From: an uncultured Roseovarius sp.
GTDB lineage: Bacteria > Pseudomonadota > Alphaproteobacteria > Rhodobacterales > Rhodobacteraceae
Assembly: GCA_937884705.1 (NCBI GenBank)
Contig: CAKZYL010000281.1
Span: 1-36,417 of the forward strand
Direction of reading: 5' to 3'
Length of the DNA: 36,417 bases
In this document: piece after piece, positions 17,405-25,509 of the stretch
Numbering within the stretch: position 1 is the first letter of the stretch
Layout of the letters: every line of letters starts with the position of its first letter
Translations under genes and position numbers: made by a program
The notes under the pieces: generated by a model
Databases searched by the model: none
What the model was told of the DNA's origin: nothing
The model's input: only the letters and a program-made list of their open reading frames with translations

Positions 17405-17424
17405 TCTATGACAATCTATGACAA
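17405..17424. repeat. Two tandem copies of TCTATGACAA
   Basis: The 10-mer TCTATGACAA occurs twice head to tail. The second copy overlaps the stop codon (17416-17418) and final codons of the minus-strand GT4. Loss or gain of a unit would alter the GT4 tail or its stop, so this is a possible slippage site, but two units is a weak case. Confidence 0.6.
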
Positions 17425-18597
17425 TAGAGACCGCGCTCGATCTGGGCGCTTTGCGTGGCTTTCAAAATACCCACCCATCCGATCCGCCATTGCATCGAGT
17501 GTGAAATTCTCGCGCGTCGCCGCAAGGCCCCGTGTTGCAAGTTCTTTTAAGCGACTGGGGTTTTTCCTTAAATCCGAAACCAATCCCATCAATGCGCGAG
17601 GGTCTCCTTCTGGAAAGATTAGTCCTCCTTTCGTCTGCTCGATCACTTCAGGTATTGCGCCTGAGTCACTGCCAAGAACAGGTGTACCACAAGCCAAAGC
17701 CTCAATAATCAAACGGCCGAATTGTTCTTTCCATCCAGGGTAAGATAGCGACGGCATAACGATGACGTCACACGCCGCCAATACGGGCGCCAAATCACTT
17801 TGGTTCGTGGGTGGCACAATGTGAAGCTGGTTTGCTATGCCTCGGTCCCGCGCACGTCTTTCCAATGCATCTTGCTCCGGACCTTGACCGACCAAAACAA
17901 TCTGAACTGACTCATCTTTAAGCATAGAAACTGCATCAATAAGGTCAGAAAGCCCTTTTTCCGGCACAAACCTACCTGCAAAACCGATCAAAAACGATTT
18001 TGGGTTATTGGTTATCCGCTTCCGCCAGGTGTTTTCTTTGCTCAGCCTGGCATCGAAGATTGAGGTGTCAACGTATAGTGGCATGTCGCAAATCTCGCCG
18101 TTGAACCCTTTACTACGGGCTAAGTCCGTTGCTTCTGAGCTGATTGGAAATAGGAAAGTCGCACCTTGCAAAACCTTTTTTTCAAAGTTTGAAATTGGAA
18201 AAGGAAAGGTTTTGAAAATGTTCTGGCTGGCATAGAAACCAATTGGAACGCCAACTCCGCGACGATTGGCGCGAAAGAGTTGGTACGCCGCCAGCATGTA
18301 ATAGTCGTGGTAGCCATAAATGATATCAGGCTTTGCTTTGGACAGGATCTTCCCAAGATCCGCTATGTATAGGTGTTTCGGCACGCTGGATCGAAAAGCG
18401 ACTGGTCTAGTGACGAAGTCGCCTCGGAAACCTGTGTGTTTTTGCGAAACCACGCAACTTTGACCAAAGGGGTTCATCCACTTTTCAGGCGCTAAGATTG
18501 TAACGTGGATATCAAAGCGCTCCATCAACCTTATGTATAAGCTTTGTTTTTTTGTGAAGGCGCAATTGTGATCCATTACAAATAGACGGAGAGCCAT
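17416..18597 (-). CDS. Glycosyltransferase family 4 (GT-B), EPS locus 1, converging
   Basis: A 393-residue GT4 enzyme with 'FAGRFVPEKGLSDLIDAV' at the start of the donor domain, 'IVLVGQGPEQDAL' and the EX7E motif in 'KEQFGRLIIEALACGTPVLG'. The N-terminal 'HNCAFTKKQSLYIRLMERF' is typical of the acceptor domain. It lies on the opposite strand to the main operon and follows the beta-helix gene by 89 bp, so the two may share a transcript. It probably contributes another sugar to the locus-1 polymer, but its separate orientation leaves open a role in a side branch. Sugar specificity is unknown. Confidence 0.9.
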   Translation of the reverse strand: MALRLFVMDHNCAFTKKQSLYIRLMERFDIHVTILAPEKWMNPFGQSCVVSQKHTGFRGDFVTRPVAFRSSVPKHLYIADLGKILSKAKPDIIYGYHDYYMLAAYQLFRANRRGVGVPIGFYASQNIFKTFPFPISNFEKKVLQGATFLFPISSEATDLARSKGFNGEICDMPLYVDTSIFDARLSKENTWRKRITNNPKSFLIGFAGRFVPEKGLSDLIDAVSMLKDESVQIVLVGQGPEQDALERRARDRGIANQLHIVPPTNQSDLAPVLAACDVIVMPSLSYPGWKEQFGRLIIEALACGTPVLGSDSGAIPEVIEQTKGGLIFPEGDPRALMGLVSDLRKNPSRLKELATRGLAATRENFTLDAMADRMGGYFESHAKRPDRARSLLS

Positions 18598-18686
18598 TTA
18601 ACTGTCCCATGCGTGCTGCAGATTATCGATAGAGACATCGGCAACGCGACAGGTCAACACGCCGCAAACCCCTGAGCTGTAAAAGC

Positions 18687-20735
18687 TTAAAAGTTTAGCT
18701 TGCACCACCACCGATTTGGTCCATCGCCGCCAAAAGTGGCCCCAAAAGATTCATCGGATCGGTTCGCAACCCGGATGTGTCCAGGTTCGTCATGTGAGGC
18801 AGTCCACAGAGCGTTATTGCTTGCATTGCTTTGGCCCCCAGCGACATTGATCGGAAAAAACCCTGAACTGGTGGTCGCAACGGCCAGCATGTTGTCCTTG
18901 GTCCAATCAAAGTTCTCTTCAAGCGCGACGCCGACCGCCATCACGGAGTCCGAGTTGAATTGGCCACAGAAAAGACCGGCTATTCCAACCAAGTCGAACC
19001 TTTTTGCAGCTGGATAATTAGTGGTTCCAAATCGAAAAAGAGTACCAGCCCAACCGTTCCCTTCAAGTTTGATCACGCCCCTAGGCACATGACCATGGTT
19101 TGCAATATGAAAAAACTGCAATGATCTGCTGTGCGCCGCAGATATAAATCCGTCGCAACTGTCAATGTAGACGTCTTGAGGCAAATCAGTAGCTCGAAAA
19201 GTTGCTTGATCGCGCGGCCGCCAACGATCTGGGTCCACGCTTCTTACAATCGAGACCCGTCTCCAGCGTTTAACGTCAATCAGTGCGGCCCTGGGAATAC
19301 TGCCACGGTACCCATTGGAAGACGCAGGAAACGAGGTTTGGGTGCCATGAACCTCGCGAAAAATGCAGTTTTGTAATGTCGTGTCGCGTAACTCATGACG
19401 GCGTGTAAGGTTACCCTCAGCAAAAACAGCATTGCCCACGCTCTCGAACTGACAGTGGCTCCATAAGCCTGTAACAAAATCCCTCCAATGCCCCTGATGC
19501 ACAGAGAGGGCTTGCGCGTCGGAGTAATCCTCATTTGTGCCTTCTTTGTAAACTGCGTACGGCGCTCCACCAACAAAACAGGTGTCTACGTGCCCGTACC
19601 AACCTGCATCAGGCGCAAGTGCAATGGCGGCAAAGCGTCCGGAGATATTGCACTTCTGCAAAACAAAATCCCCATGCGCAGCTTCTGTGAAAGTTACGTA
19701 AAGACCGTAATAGCATCCGTCGGTAAATAGTAGTTCTGCTGTTTTTTGACCGCCTCGCCAATTCACGCCGACGTGAAATCCGGAGACGAAAACACTCCTA
19801 ATGACTGTGCGTTCCCCTGCACTTATGCCACTATAGTTTTCGTAAATTTGCCCAATTCTTGGATTTTTCGGATTGTAAGCCTTCGTCCAGTCATCGGGTT
19901 GAAAACCATAACGCTCGACAAACCCGGCTTCACTTTCGGGGGCATTCCAACCACGCCAATTGCCCGGTCCCATGATGCTGAAATGGGCGAGCTCGCAGTC
20001 TGCATGCAGGTGTAAATGCTCGCCACTCCAAGACACGAAGCCGTTTTCAACATTTGCAAGCCGCGGTTGAACGACGTAGTTGTCATGGATCGGAGCTTTG
20101 TTATCACGCCACTGCAGTATCGTTGCGCCACGCCCGTGACCGTGGATGTTCACGGTAGGTTGATTTTTCCAAATCCACACATCGTTGGCGGGATAGAAAA
20201 GACTGCGATTGAAACGGCCAACGCCAGAAGGCAATTGGACCACGGCACCAAATCTAGTAGAGGACTTATCCCAATCCAAAACAACTTGGTTAATAGCTGC
20301 TTGGGTGGCGGCCCAGTCTATTTCATCTTCCAAGCTGTCTGCATGCGGATAGACAACTTGTGCGTCTTCTAGAGCCTCAAAAAAATCCGAGAGTGGGTGA
20401 GATTGACCGTCCCAAATCGCACCAAAGTTGATGGCGTGGTAATGTGAGGTTTGCCTAGCGTTTTTGATGCTTTCGGGAAGTGCATCCAACGACACTTGTC
20501 CTTTGTCGTTCAGTCTAAGTAACTGCCCGGACAAGTCAGTATCGCCCCCTTTGTCGGTGCTGCGCTCGAGGTCTTGCTCGACTGATACTATTCTATCAAG
20601 CGCTTCTTTTAACGCCGGCGACAAGATTGAATGGACGTCTGCTGTAGGCAAATAGGTGTCTCCCTTACTTTCGAACGCAGCAGATGCTGCGGATTGCAAA
20701 AAGAATTGCAAGCAACCTCTACGATTGGTTTTCAT
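18687..20735 (-). CDS. Right-handed beta-helix (pectate-lyase-3-like) protein with Tat-like signal
   Basis: This 682-residue protein is not recognised by name. The N-terminus 'KTNRRGCLQFFLQSAASAAF' has a twin arginine followed by a hydrophobic run and Ala-x-Ala-like end, so a Tat export signal is plausible. After a short polar/coiled region (about 45-95), 'HAINFGAIWDGQSHPLSDFF' followed by 'EIDWAATQAAINQ' matches the opening of Pectate_lyase_3/phage tailspike beta-helix proteins (GAxxDG...D..AxxxAI). Many short strand-like repeats follow up to about residue 560, such as 'LQKCNISG' and 'LQNCIFREVHG'. It is probably a secreted or surface polysaccharide-binding, lyase or epimerase protein acting on the locus-1 polymer; catalytic residues are not identified. 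It is first in a minus-strand pair with the GT4. Confidence 0.75.
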   Translation of the reverse strand: MKTNRRGCLQFFLQSAASAAFESKGDTYLPTADVHSILSPALKEALDRIVSVEQDLERSTDKGGDTDLSGQLLRLNDKGQVSLDALPESIKNARQTSHYHAINFGAIWDGQSHPLSDFFEALEDAQVVYPHADSLEDEIDWAATQAAINQVVLDWDKSSTRFGAVVQLPSGVGRFNRSLFYPANDVWIWKNQPTVNIHGHGRGATILQWRDNKAPIHDNYVVQPRLANVENGFVSWSGEHLHLHADCELAHFSIMGPGNWRGWNAPESEAGFVERYGFQPDDWTKAYNPKNPRIGQIYENYSGISAGERTVIRSVFVSGFHVGVNWRGGQKTAELLFTDGCYYGLYVTFTEAAHGDFVLQKCNISGRFAAIALAPDAGWYGHVDTCFVGGAPYAVYKEGTNEDYSDAQALSVHQGHWRDFVTGLWSHCQFESVGNAVFAEGNLTRRHELRDTTLQNCIFREVHGTQTSFPASSNGYRGSIPRAALIDVKRWRRVSIVRSVDPDRWRPRDQATFRATDLPQDVYIDSCDGFISAAHSRSLQFFHIANHGHVPRGVIKLEGNGWAGTLFRFGTTNYPAAKRFDLVGIAGLFCGQFNSDSVMAVGVALEENFDWTKDNMLAVATTSSGFFPINVAGGQSNASNNALWTASHDEPGHIRVANRSDESFGATFGGDGPNRWWCKLNF

Positions 20736-21388
20736 TTGCTTTGCTTTCTCTTCGATTTGGTAAATTGGGAGTTCTTTTACTTTATCTTAGGTTCTAGATT
20801 TTCGAGGATCTGAGCCGCTTGGACAGGATATCAGGATCTTTTCTCCACCTCCATTCACACTTCCTAAGATGTAGCTTGAGCAGCAAGCCGCCTTTCGATT
20901 AAGCCTTCGCTGCTGTTAATGTCGAAGTCTTGGTCGGTGAGCAGTTCGGACTTCTCGCATTACTCCTTTACAGAGAATTGTGTGTCGGATCACCCAATCC
21001 GAGTGAGATAAAGGTCTAAAACTTGGAACGTGTTAGCGTCATCGTATGTAAAACTGCATCACTGCCCGCGCTGAAAAAGATAGGAACATAAACGTTTAGA
21101 ACCTGCGTTTAATTGAACCAGCGTCGACCCAGATTGCATTGGATCAAGAATTCCAGAATGCATTCTTGTCCTTGCGATCCATTCGGCTGATTTAAACGGA
21201 CGAGCCAATCCAAAGTTGGGTCTGTTCGATGGCCAGATCGATACTTCTAGAAAGCGAGTTGCGTACACCTGAAACGCACATGATCGAAGAAAGTATTGCG
21301 ATGCGTCCTTTGATTGCGCTTCTCTGACTTGATCACATCTGGCCGCCTCAATCAGAGTAAGGCGGCAAGACCCAAAAAGGAGATTAGG
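20736..21388. other. Gene-poor border between EPS locus 1 and the thioesterase gene
   Basis: These 653 bases should contain the promoters of the beta-helix gene (left) and thioesterase gene (right). No complete gene is supported. A minus-strand stretch near 20870-20955 reads through 'EKSELLTDQDFDINSSEG' and 'LIERRLAAQATS' before a stop but has no start codon in frame, so it may be a gene remnant or chance. A 12-bp palindrome AGAATGCATTCT sits at 21155-21166 within a 7-bp inverted repeat CAAGAAT/ATTCTTG (21145-21151, 21162-21168). Composition changes from A/T-rich to GC-rich across this region. A long minus-strand frame covering 21059-21844 is antisense to the thioesterase and is rejected. Confidence 0.5.
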
Positions 21389-21868
21389 ATGAGCGGCAAG
21401 CACACCCTTGAAATGACAGTTCTCATGACGCCGGAAATGGCCAACTTTAGCGGCAATGTGCACGGCGGCGCGCTGCTCAACCTGCTGGACCGGGTCGCAT
21501 TTTCTTGCGCGTCCAGATACTCGGGGCGGTATTGCGTCACTCTCTCCGTGGATCAGGTCATATTCAAGAAACCCATCTTTGTGGGCGAATTGGTGACCTT
21601 TATGGCCTCGATCAACGCCACGGGACGCACCTCGATGGAAGTGGGCATCCGTGTCGAGGCGGAAGAAATACGTTCCGGCAAGGTCCGGCACACCAATTCG
21701 TGCTATTTCACGACCGTTGCCGTGGACGACAATCGCACACCCGTTGAGGTGCCCAAACGGATCCCTGAAAACGACGAGGCCAGAAAACGGGAAGAGGCCG
21801 CCATCCTGCGCCGAAGCCTGCGCGAAGACTTCACCCGGCGCCATGCTGAGATCAATGGTGAACTCTGA
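21389..21868 (+). CDS. Acyl-CoA thioesterase, hotdog fold (YciA-like)
   Basis: A 159-residue single hotdog-domain thioesterase that should hydrolyse acyl-CoA to free acid and CoA in the cytoplasm. 'FSGNVHGGALLNLLDRVAFS' is the family's active-site region, with the HGG turn and the Asp on the hotdog helix. 'LSVDQVIFKKPIFVGELVTF' is the following strand pair. The ATG at 21389 is preceded by AAGGAGA at 5-11 bases, so it is preferred over an upstream in-frame start at 21314. A charged tail (about 127-159, 'EARKREEAAILRRSLREDF') is longer than the minimal domain. It precedes the methyltransferase by about 48 bp and probably shares its transcript. No link to polysaccharide synthesis is evident. Confidence 0.88.
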   Translation: MSGKHTLEMTVLMTPEMANFSGNVHGGALLNLLDRVAFSCASRYSGRYCVTLSVDQVIFKKPIFVGELVTFMASINATGRTSMEVGIRVEAEEIRSGKVRHTNSCYFTTVAVDDNRTPVEVPKRIPENDEARKREEAAILRRSLREDFTRRHAEINGEL

Positions 21869-21916
21869 ACTCTATAGAAATCGATGGGCGCGCGACAGAA
21901 AACGAGGAGAGGACAA

Positions 21917-22702
21917 TTGACCGAACGCGGCACGCATGTCGATGAGTATGATGACGCGACGGTAGCCCTGTTGGAGCTGGTCTGGGGCAAGGGGTTCATG
22001 GCGCCAGGCGGGCCGCAAAATGTGCGCAAGCTGGTCTCCGGATTGGATATCAGAGACAAAACCATCCTTGATATCGGCTGCGGTCTCGGCGGCGGCGATC
22101 TTCTTTTGGAGGGTGAGCATGGCGCACGGGTGCTCGGTATCGATCTCGAAGTACCTCTCATCGCGAGGGCACGCGCCTATGCCGAAGTGGCGGGTCTGTC
22201 TGACCGGATTGAGTATCGTCAGGTCGACCCGGGTCCGCTTGGCTTTGAGGATGGCACATTGGACGTCGTCTACAGCTCCGGTGCATTCACACAGACAGCT
22301 GATAAGGCTGGCATCTTTGCCGACGCATTGCGGGTTTTGAAACCTGGCGGCAGCATCACGGCCTATGAATGGATGGGAAACGGCGAACCCTTCAGTGAGG
22401 ACATGCTGCACTGGTTCGAACTTGAAGGGCTCACCTATGCCTTGCAATCCTTACCGGCGCACAAAAGCCTGCTGGAAGACGCAGGGTTTGACGAGATTGC
22501 GGTGACGGACGATGGCGGCTGGTACACACAGGAAGCGCGCGTCGAATACGACCTTCTGAAGGGCGAGATGAAGGAGACCGCCATGACGATGCTCGGCACG
22601 GAGCAATATGCGCATTTCCTCGAAGACTGGGCGGCGTTGATCACCGTGCTGAGCAGCGGCGAACTGGTGCCGGGGTTTCTGCGCGGCAAAAAGCCAAGCT
22701 GA
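21917..22702 (+). CDS. Class I SAM-dependent methyltransferase
   Basis: A protein of about 261 residues with the Rossmann-type SAM fold. Motif I 'ILDIGCGLGGGDLLL' binds SAM, 'VLGIDLE' is motif II, and 'TLDVVYSSGAF' plus 'ALRVLKPGGSITAYEW' are the later motifs. I prefer the TTG start at 21917, which follows GAGGAGAGG at good spacing, over the ATG at 21884, which has no ribosome site and overlaps that purine run. It resembles phosphoethanolamine or small-molecule methyltransferases more than protein methylases, but the substrate is not determined. It lies downstream of the thioesterase and converges on the sulfotransferase gene 31 bp away. Confidence 0.85.
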   Translation: MTERGTHVDEYDDATVALLELVWGKGFMAPGGPQNVRKLVSGLDIRDKTILDIGCGLGGGDLLLEGEHGARVLGIDLEVPLIARARAYAEVAGLSDRIEYRQVDPGPLGFEDGTLDVVYSSGAFTQTADKAGIFADALRVLKPGGSITAYEWMGNGEPFSEDMLHWFELEGLTYALQSLPAHKSLLEDAGFDEIAVTDDGGWYTQEARVEYDLLKGEMKETAMTMLGTEQYAHFLEDWAALITVLSSGELVPGFLRGKKPS

Positions 22703-22733
22703 TGCCCCTGCTGTCGTGACGCATCGACGGGCC

Positions 22734-23570
22734 CTAGACCGACCAAGTTGGAAAGCTGAGCCCCGTCATCGCCCGGAGCTTTTGCGCATCCGCGCGCAGA
22801 TCATCAGCAAAGCTCATGCGCAGCCCATCAGGAAAGACCGGCGGTTTGCGCGACGGGCGCAGAGCCAGCGCGTCGCGAATGCGGTCCCGCGTGCTTCGCC
22901 CCACGAGGCCTGCTGCGCGACGTCCAAACGGCGATTGTGCAAAGCGCAGGATCGGTGCGGGCACTCTGGAAATCTCCGCGCTGTCATTTCTAGCATCCGC
23001 ATTGGAAAGCGGTCGTGCGGCCACGCCGATATGGGCCGTCACCTTGTCCATCACGGCCTGCGGGGCGCGGACGAGCTCTGCAAAATCGAGGATGAGAATG
23101 GCCTCTTTGCGAAAGTACTGAAGGTAGGTTTCAAGCTGCTCGGCATAGAGGCTCCCATCCAGAATGTGCGCGTATTCATGCTTGGATTGGAAGTCATTTA
23201 GATCGGGCGACAGCGCGCCCATGAAAACGCCATGGTGGAATTGCGACTGCGCACGATCGATGGGATCGCGCAGAATATAGATCAGTTTGACGTCCGGGCA
23301 GACCTGAGCCATGCGTTCGGCCACGCCCGGAAAATCCCGGGACTTGGAATAGTTCGGGCTGGCTTCCCCACGCACCGCATCTGCCCGCGAAAACTGATTG
23401 CTGTACCATCCAAGACCGCGCGACCAGTTCTTTTCTGATACGAAAAAATCCGTTTCCTTGTCGCGCGACATGTCAACATCCGGGTGCTCATCGAGATGCC
23501 GATAGAGTGTCGTTGTTCCCGATTTCATGGCCCCAATGATGATGAAATGCGGCAGCAGCAGGTCTGTCAT
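22734..23570 (-). CDS. Sulfotransferase (PAPS-dependent), EPS locus 2
   Basis: A 278-residue sulfotransferase. The 5'-phosphosulfate loop is 'IIIGAMKSGTTTLYRHLDEH' (10-29, K16) and the 3'-phosphate motif is 'LIYILRDPIDRAQSQFHH' (95-112). It belongs to the same broad type (Sulfotransfer_1/3-like) as the locus-1 enzyme but is clearly a different gene. It is the last gene of the minus-strand operon that begins with the chain-length/ATPase gene, overlapping the preceding GT2 by 4 bp (ATGA). That coupling argues that the acceptor is the locus-2 polysaccharide or its precursor. Confidence 0.92.
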   Translation of the reverse strand: MTDLLLPHFIIIGAMKSGTTTLYRHLDEHPDVDMSRDKETDFFVSEKNWSRGLGWYSNQFSRADAVRGEASPNYSKSRDFPGVAERMAQVCPDVKLIYILRDPIDRAQSQFHHGVFMGALSPDLNDFQSKHEYAHILDGSLYAEQLETYLQYFRKEAILILDFAELVRAPQAVMDKVTAHIGVAARPLSNADARNDSAEISRVPAPILRFAQSPFGRRAAGLVGRSTRDRIRDALALRPSRKPPVFPDGLRMSFADDLRADAQKLRAMTGLSFPTWSV

Positions 23571-24490
23571 TTGGGTGGCGCCTGCGCGGGCGCGGCAACT
23601 ATGCCGTCACCGTAAAGATCTCTTTGCCGAAACCGCAGACAACCAGCACAGACGCCCGCATGAATCCTCCCCCGCAGGAGCCAGAACGCACGCCGCGTCA
23701 TCCAGGGCCAGGCCGCCAGCGCCTGCAGATGGCAATAAGCTGTCTTGAGCGCAGCGACTGCAAAAAGCTTGGCAAGCGCGCCGGGTTCCGAGGCCACGGC
23801 AGAATAGCTTTGACCGATGCGGAAGCGCCTCTTCAGAAGCCAGTTTAGATCTTGGCGAGCAGCCGGCACCTCTTCGTGCACGATGGCATTGTCGGCGATG
23901 GCATAGCGCGCACCAAGCGCCCGCAACCGAAAGAAAAATTCCGTGTCCTCGCCCCCGGATCGACCACGTTCAAGCGCAAACCGTTCATGCCTCCATGGCA
24001 CATCCCCCCACCGCAAAAGCGCGTTGCAGGTGTGCCCGGTCTCGACCACATCCCCACGGCGAGCCGCGACTTGGGAATGGAAATCTCCGTCGACCATCCA
24101 CTGGGGCGTGTCCGGGCCGTAGCGTGCGCGCATATGGCCAAACGCGGCGTCCACCCCGGTGGCGTTTACACAGGTGATCAATGCTGTCAGCCAATCAGGC
24201 TCCACAAGTTCATCATCATCGAGAAAAGCGATCCAATCCCCCGTTGCGGCATCAAGCCCGCCATTGCGCGCGATAGAAATGTTGGAACCGGGTACATGTC
24301 GGTAGTCGATGGTGAGCCCGGTGTCTTTTGCCACCTCAGCGACACGTGCTTGTGCAGATGGGGCGTCATCATTGTCGATGACGATGACGCGCAGGGCTAC
24401 CCCGGCCGGGATCTTGGCCCGCGCGACCGAGCGCAACGTGTCAGCTATGTGGGAGCGCCTATAGGTGCAGATGCACAGATCAATCTTCAT
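23567..24490 (-). CDS. Glycosyltransferase family 2, EPS locus 2
   Basis: A 307-residue GT-A enzyme beginning 'MKIDLCICTYRRSHIADTL', with 'VIVIDNDDAPS' (35-45) and the DXD-type metal site 'AFLDDDE' (88-94). The segment 'ERGRSGGEDTEFFFRLRALG' is the usual acceptor-side ED motif. I start it at the ATG at 24490, which overlaps the preceding TGA by 4 bp; an upstream in-frame extension to 24580 lies inside the previous gene. The short hydrophobic C-terminal segment 'TAYCHLQALAAWPWMTRRAF' may associate with the membrane. It is likely to add one sugar of the locus-2 repeat. Confidence 0.9.
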   Translation of the reverse strand: MKIDLCICTYRRSHIADTLRSVARAKIPAGVALRVIVIDNDDAPSAQARVAEVAKDTGLTIDYRHVPGSNISIARNGGLDAATGDWIAFLDDDELVEPDWLTALITCVNATGVDAAFGHMRARYGPDTPQWMVDGDFHSQVAARRGDVVETGHTCNALLRWGDVPWRHERFALERGRSGGEDTEFFFRLRALGARYAIADNAIVHEEVPAARQDLNWLLKRRFRIGQSYSAVASEPGALAKLFAVAALKTAYCHLQALAAWPWMTRRAFWLLRGRIHAGVCAGCLRFRQRDLYGDGIVAAPAQAPPK

Positions 24491-25509
24491 CGTGGCGCGC
24501 CTTTGATCATCTGCAGCAGGAACCCCGCGCTCCACACCATGTGCATCGTAAAGAGAACCGGCCCGACCCAAAGCGCGCACAGGCTGCGCTTACATGTCAG
24601 GGTTTTCAGCGTGACGGCGGCGAGCAGCGTGAGGTACGCCACGGGCACCAGCAAAGCCATCGGCAGGACAGGCGCCAGCATGAGCCCGACCAGATTGCTG
24701 AGGAAGATCACGGGCGGTATCACCTGTCGCAACCGGGGCCGCATGCGATGTTTGAGAATATTGTGCGCCCGCCACATGCCATAGTGCCAATACTGCACCG
24801 AGAGCCGCCGCAAAGACGGCCGCATCATGTAGTTCAACCGGATCGTGGCATCCAGCCAGATACGCCCGCCGGCCAAACCGATGCGGTGATCAAGCTCCGC
24901 GTCTTCATTGGCCACAAAGGAGGGATCATAGCCGCCCACCTTGCGAAACATATCGAGGTCAAAGCCTGCATTGTGACCATGATCGACCCAGCCTGAACGC
25001 GTGCCGCCCCGGTGACCAGATCCGCCCGAGCCGAGCTTGCTCTCCATCGCCCAGGCGGCCCCGCGCTGAAAGCAGGCCTCGCCCATTGAATCCATCACTG
25101 TGCCGAGCCCTTGGGCGCCTCGTGCAACCAAGCTTTGAGCCACGGACATCACATATCCCACGGGGTAGTCGGAATGAGCATCGGCCCGCACAAGGATAGA
25201 GTGATGGGGATCGGCCGCATGCTCCACAACCCGGTTGATCGCCGCAGATTGGATGCGGTCGGGATTTTCGATCAGGTGAATATTGCGATGATGGGCCGCC
25301 ATATCCTTTACGATCTCACGGGTTTTATCGGTGCTTCCTCCATCTGCCACGACCACCTTGAACGGAAGCGAGCCATCCCCGATCAAGGCCTTCAGCGTTG
25401 CGCCAATGTGCTTATCTTCATTGAGCGTCGGGATCGCTACCAAGACGGATCTTGGATCAACAGATGCGCGGTCTTCGAGCGTCAGTACTGGGTCAGAACT
25501 GTCCATCAT
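24487..25509 (-). CDS. ExoA-like glycosyltransferase family 2, EPS locus 2
   Basis: A 340-residue GT2 with C-terminal membrane helices, the layout of succinoglycan glycosyltransferase ExoA. Visible parts: 'VLVAIPTLNEDKHIGATLKA' (22-41), 'VVVADGGSTDKTREIV', 'VRADAHSDYP' as the metal-binding region, 'DHGHNAGFDLDMFRKVGGYD' and the catalytic 'NEDAELDHRIGLAGG'. The last about 70 residues hold two to three hydrophobic helices ('VIFLSNLVGLMLAPVLPMAL', 'LLVPVAYLTLLAAVTL', 'LWVGPVLFTMHMVWSAGFLL'). It overlaps both neighbours by 4 bp, so the three genes are probably translationally coupled. The exact sugar is unknown; similarity to ExoA suggests, without proving, a beta-linked hexose. Confidence 0.9.
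   Translation of the reverse strand: MMDSSDPVLTLEDRASVDPRSVLVAIPTLNEDKHIGATLKALIGDGSLPFKVVVADGGSTDKTREIVKDMAAHHRNIHLIENPDRIQSAAINRVVEHAADPHHSILVRADAHSDYPVGYVMSVAQSLVARGAQGLGTVMDSMGEACFQRGAAWAMESKLGSGGSGHRGGTRSGWVDHGHNAGFDLDMFRKVGGYDPSFVANEDAELDHRIGLAGGRIWLDATIRLNYMMRPSLRRLSVQYWHYGMWRAHNILKHRMRPRLRQVIPPVIFLSNLVGLMLAPVLPMALLVPVAYLTLLAAVTLKTLTCKRSLCALWVGPVLFTMHMVWSAGFLLQMIKGAPR

Noticed and set aside
20845-20862. Possible attachment-site copy of the tRNA-Ser 3' end
   Set aside because: Only 13 of 18 bases match and only 8 are contiguous; no integrase is present, so it is not good enough to call.
21059-21844. Long minus-strand frame of 261 codons
   Set aside because: It is antisense to the well-supported hotdog thioesterase, has no family motif and no ribosome site.
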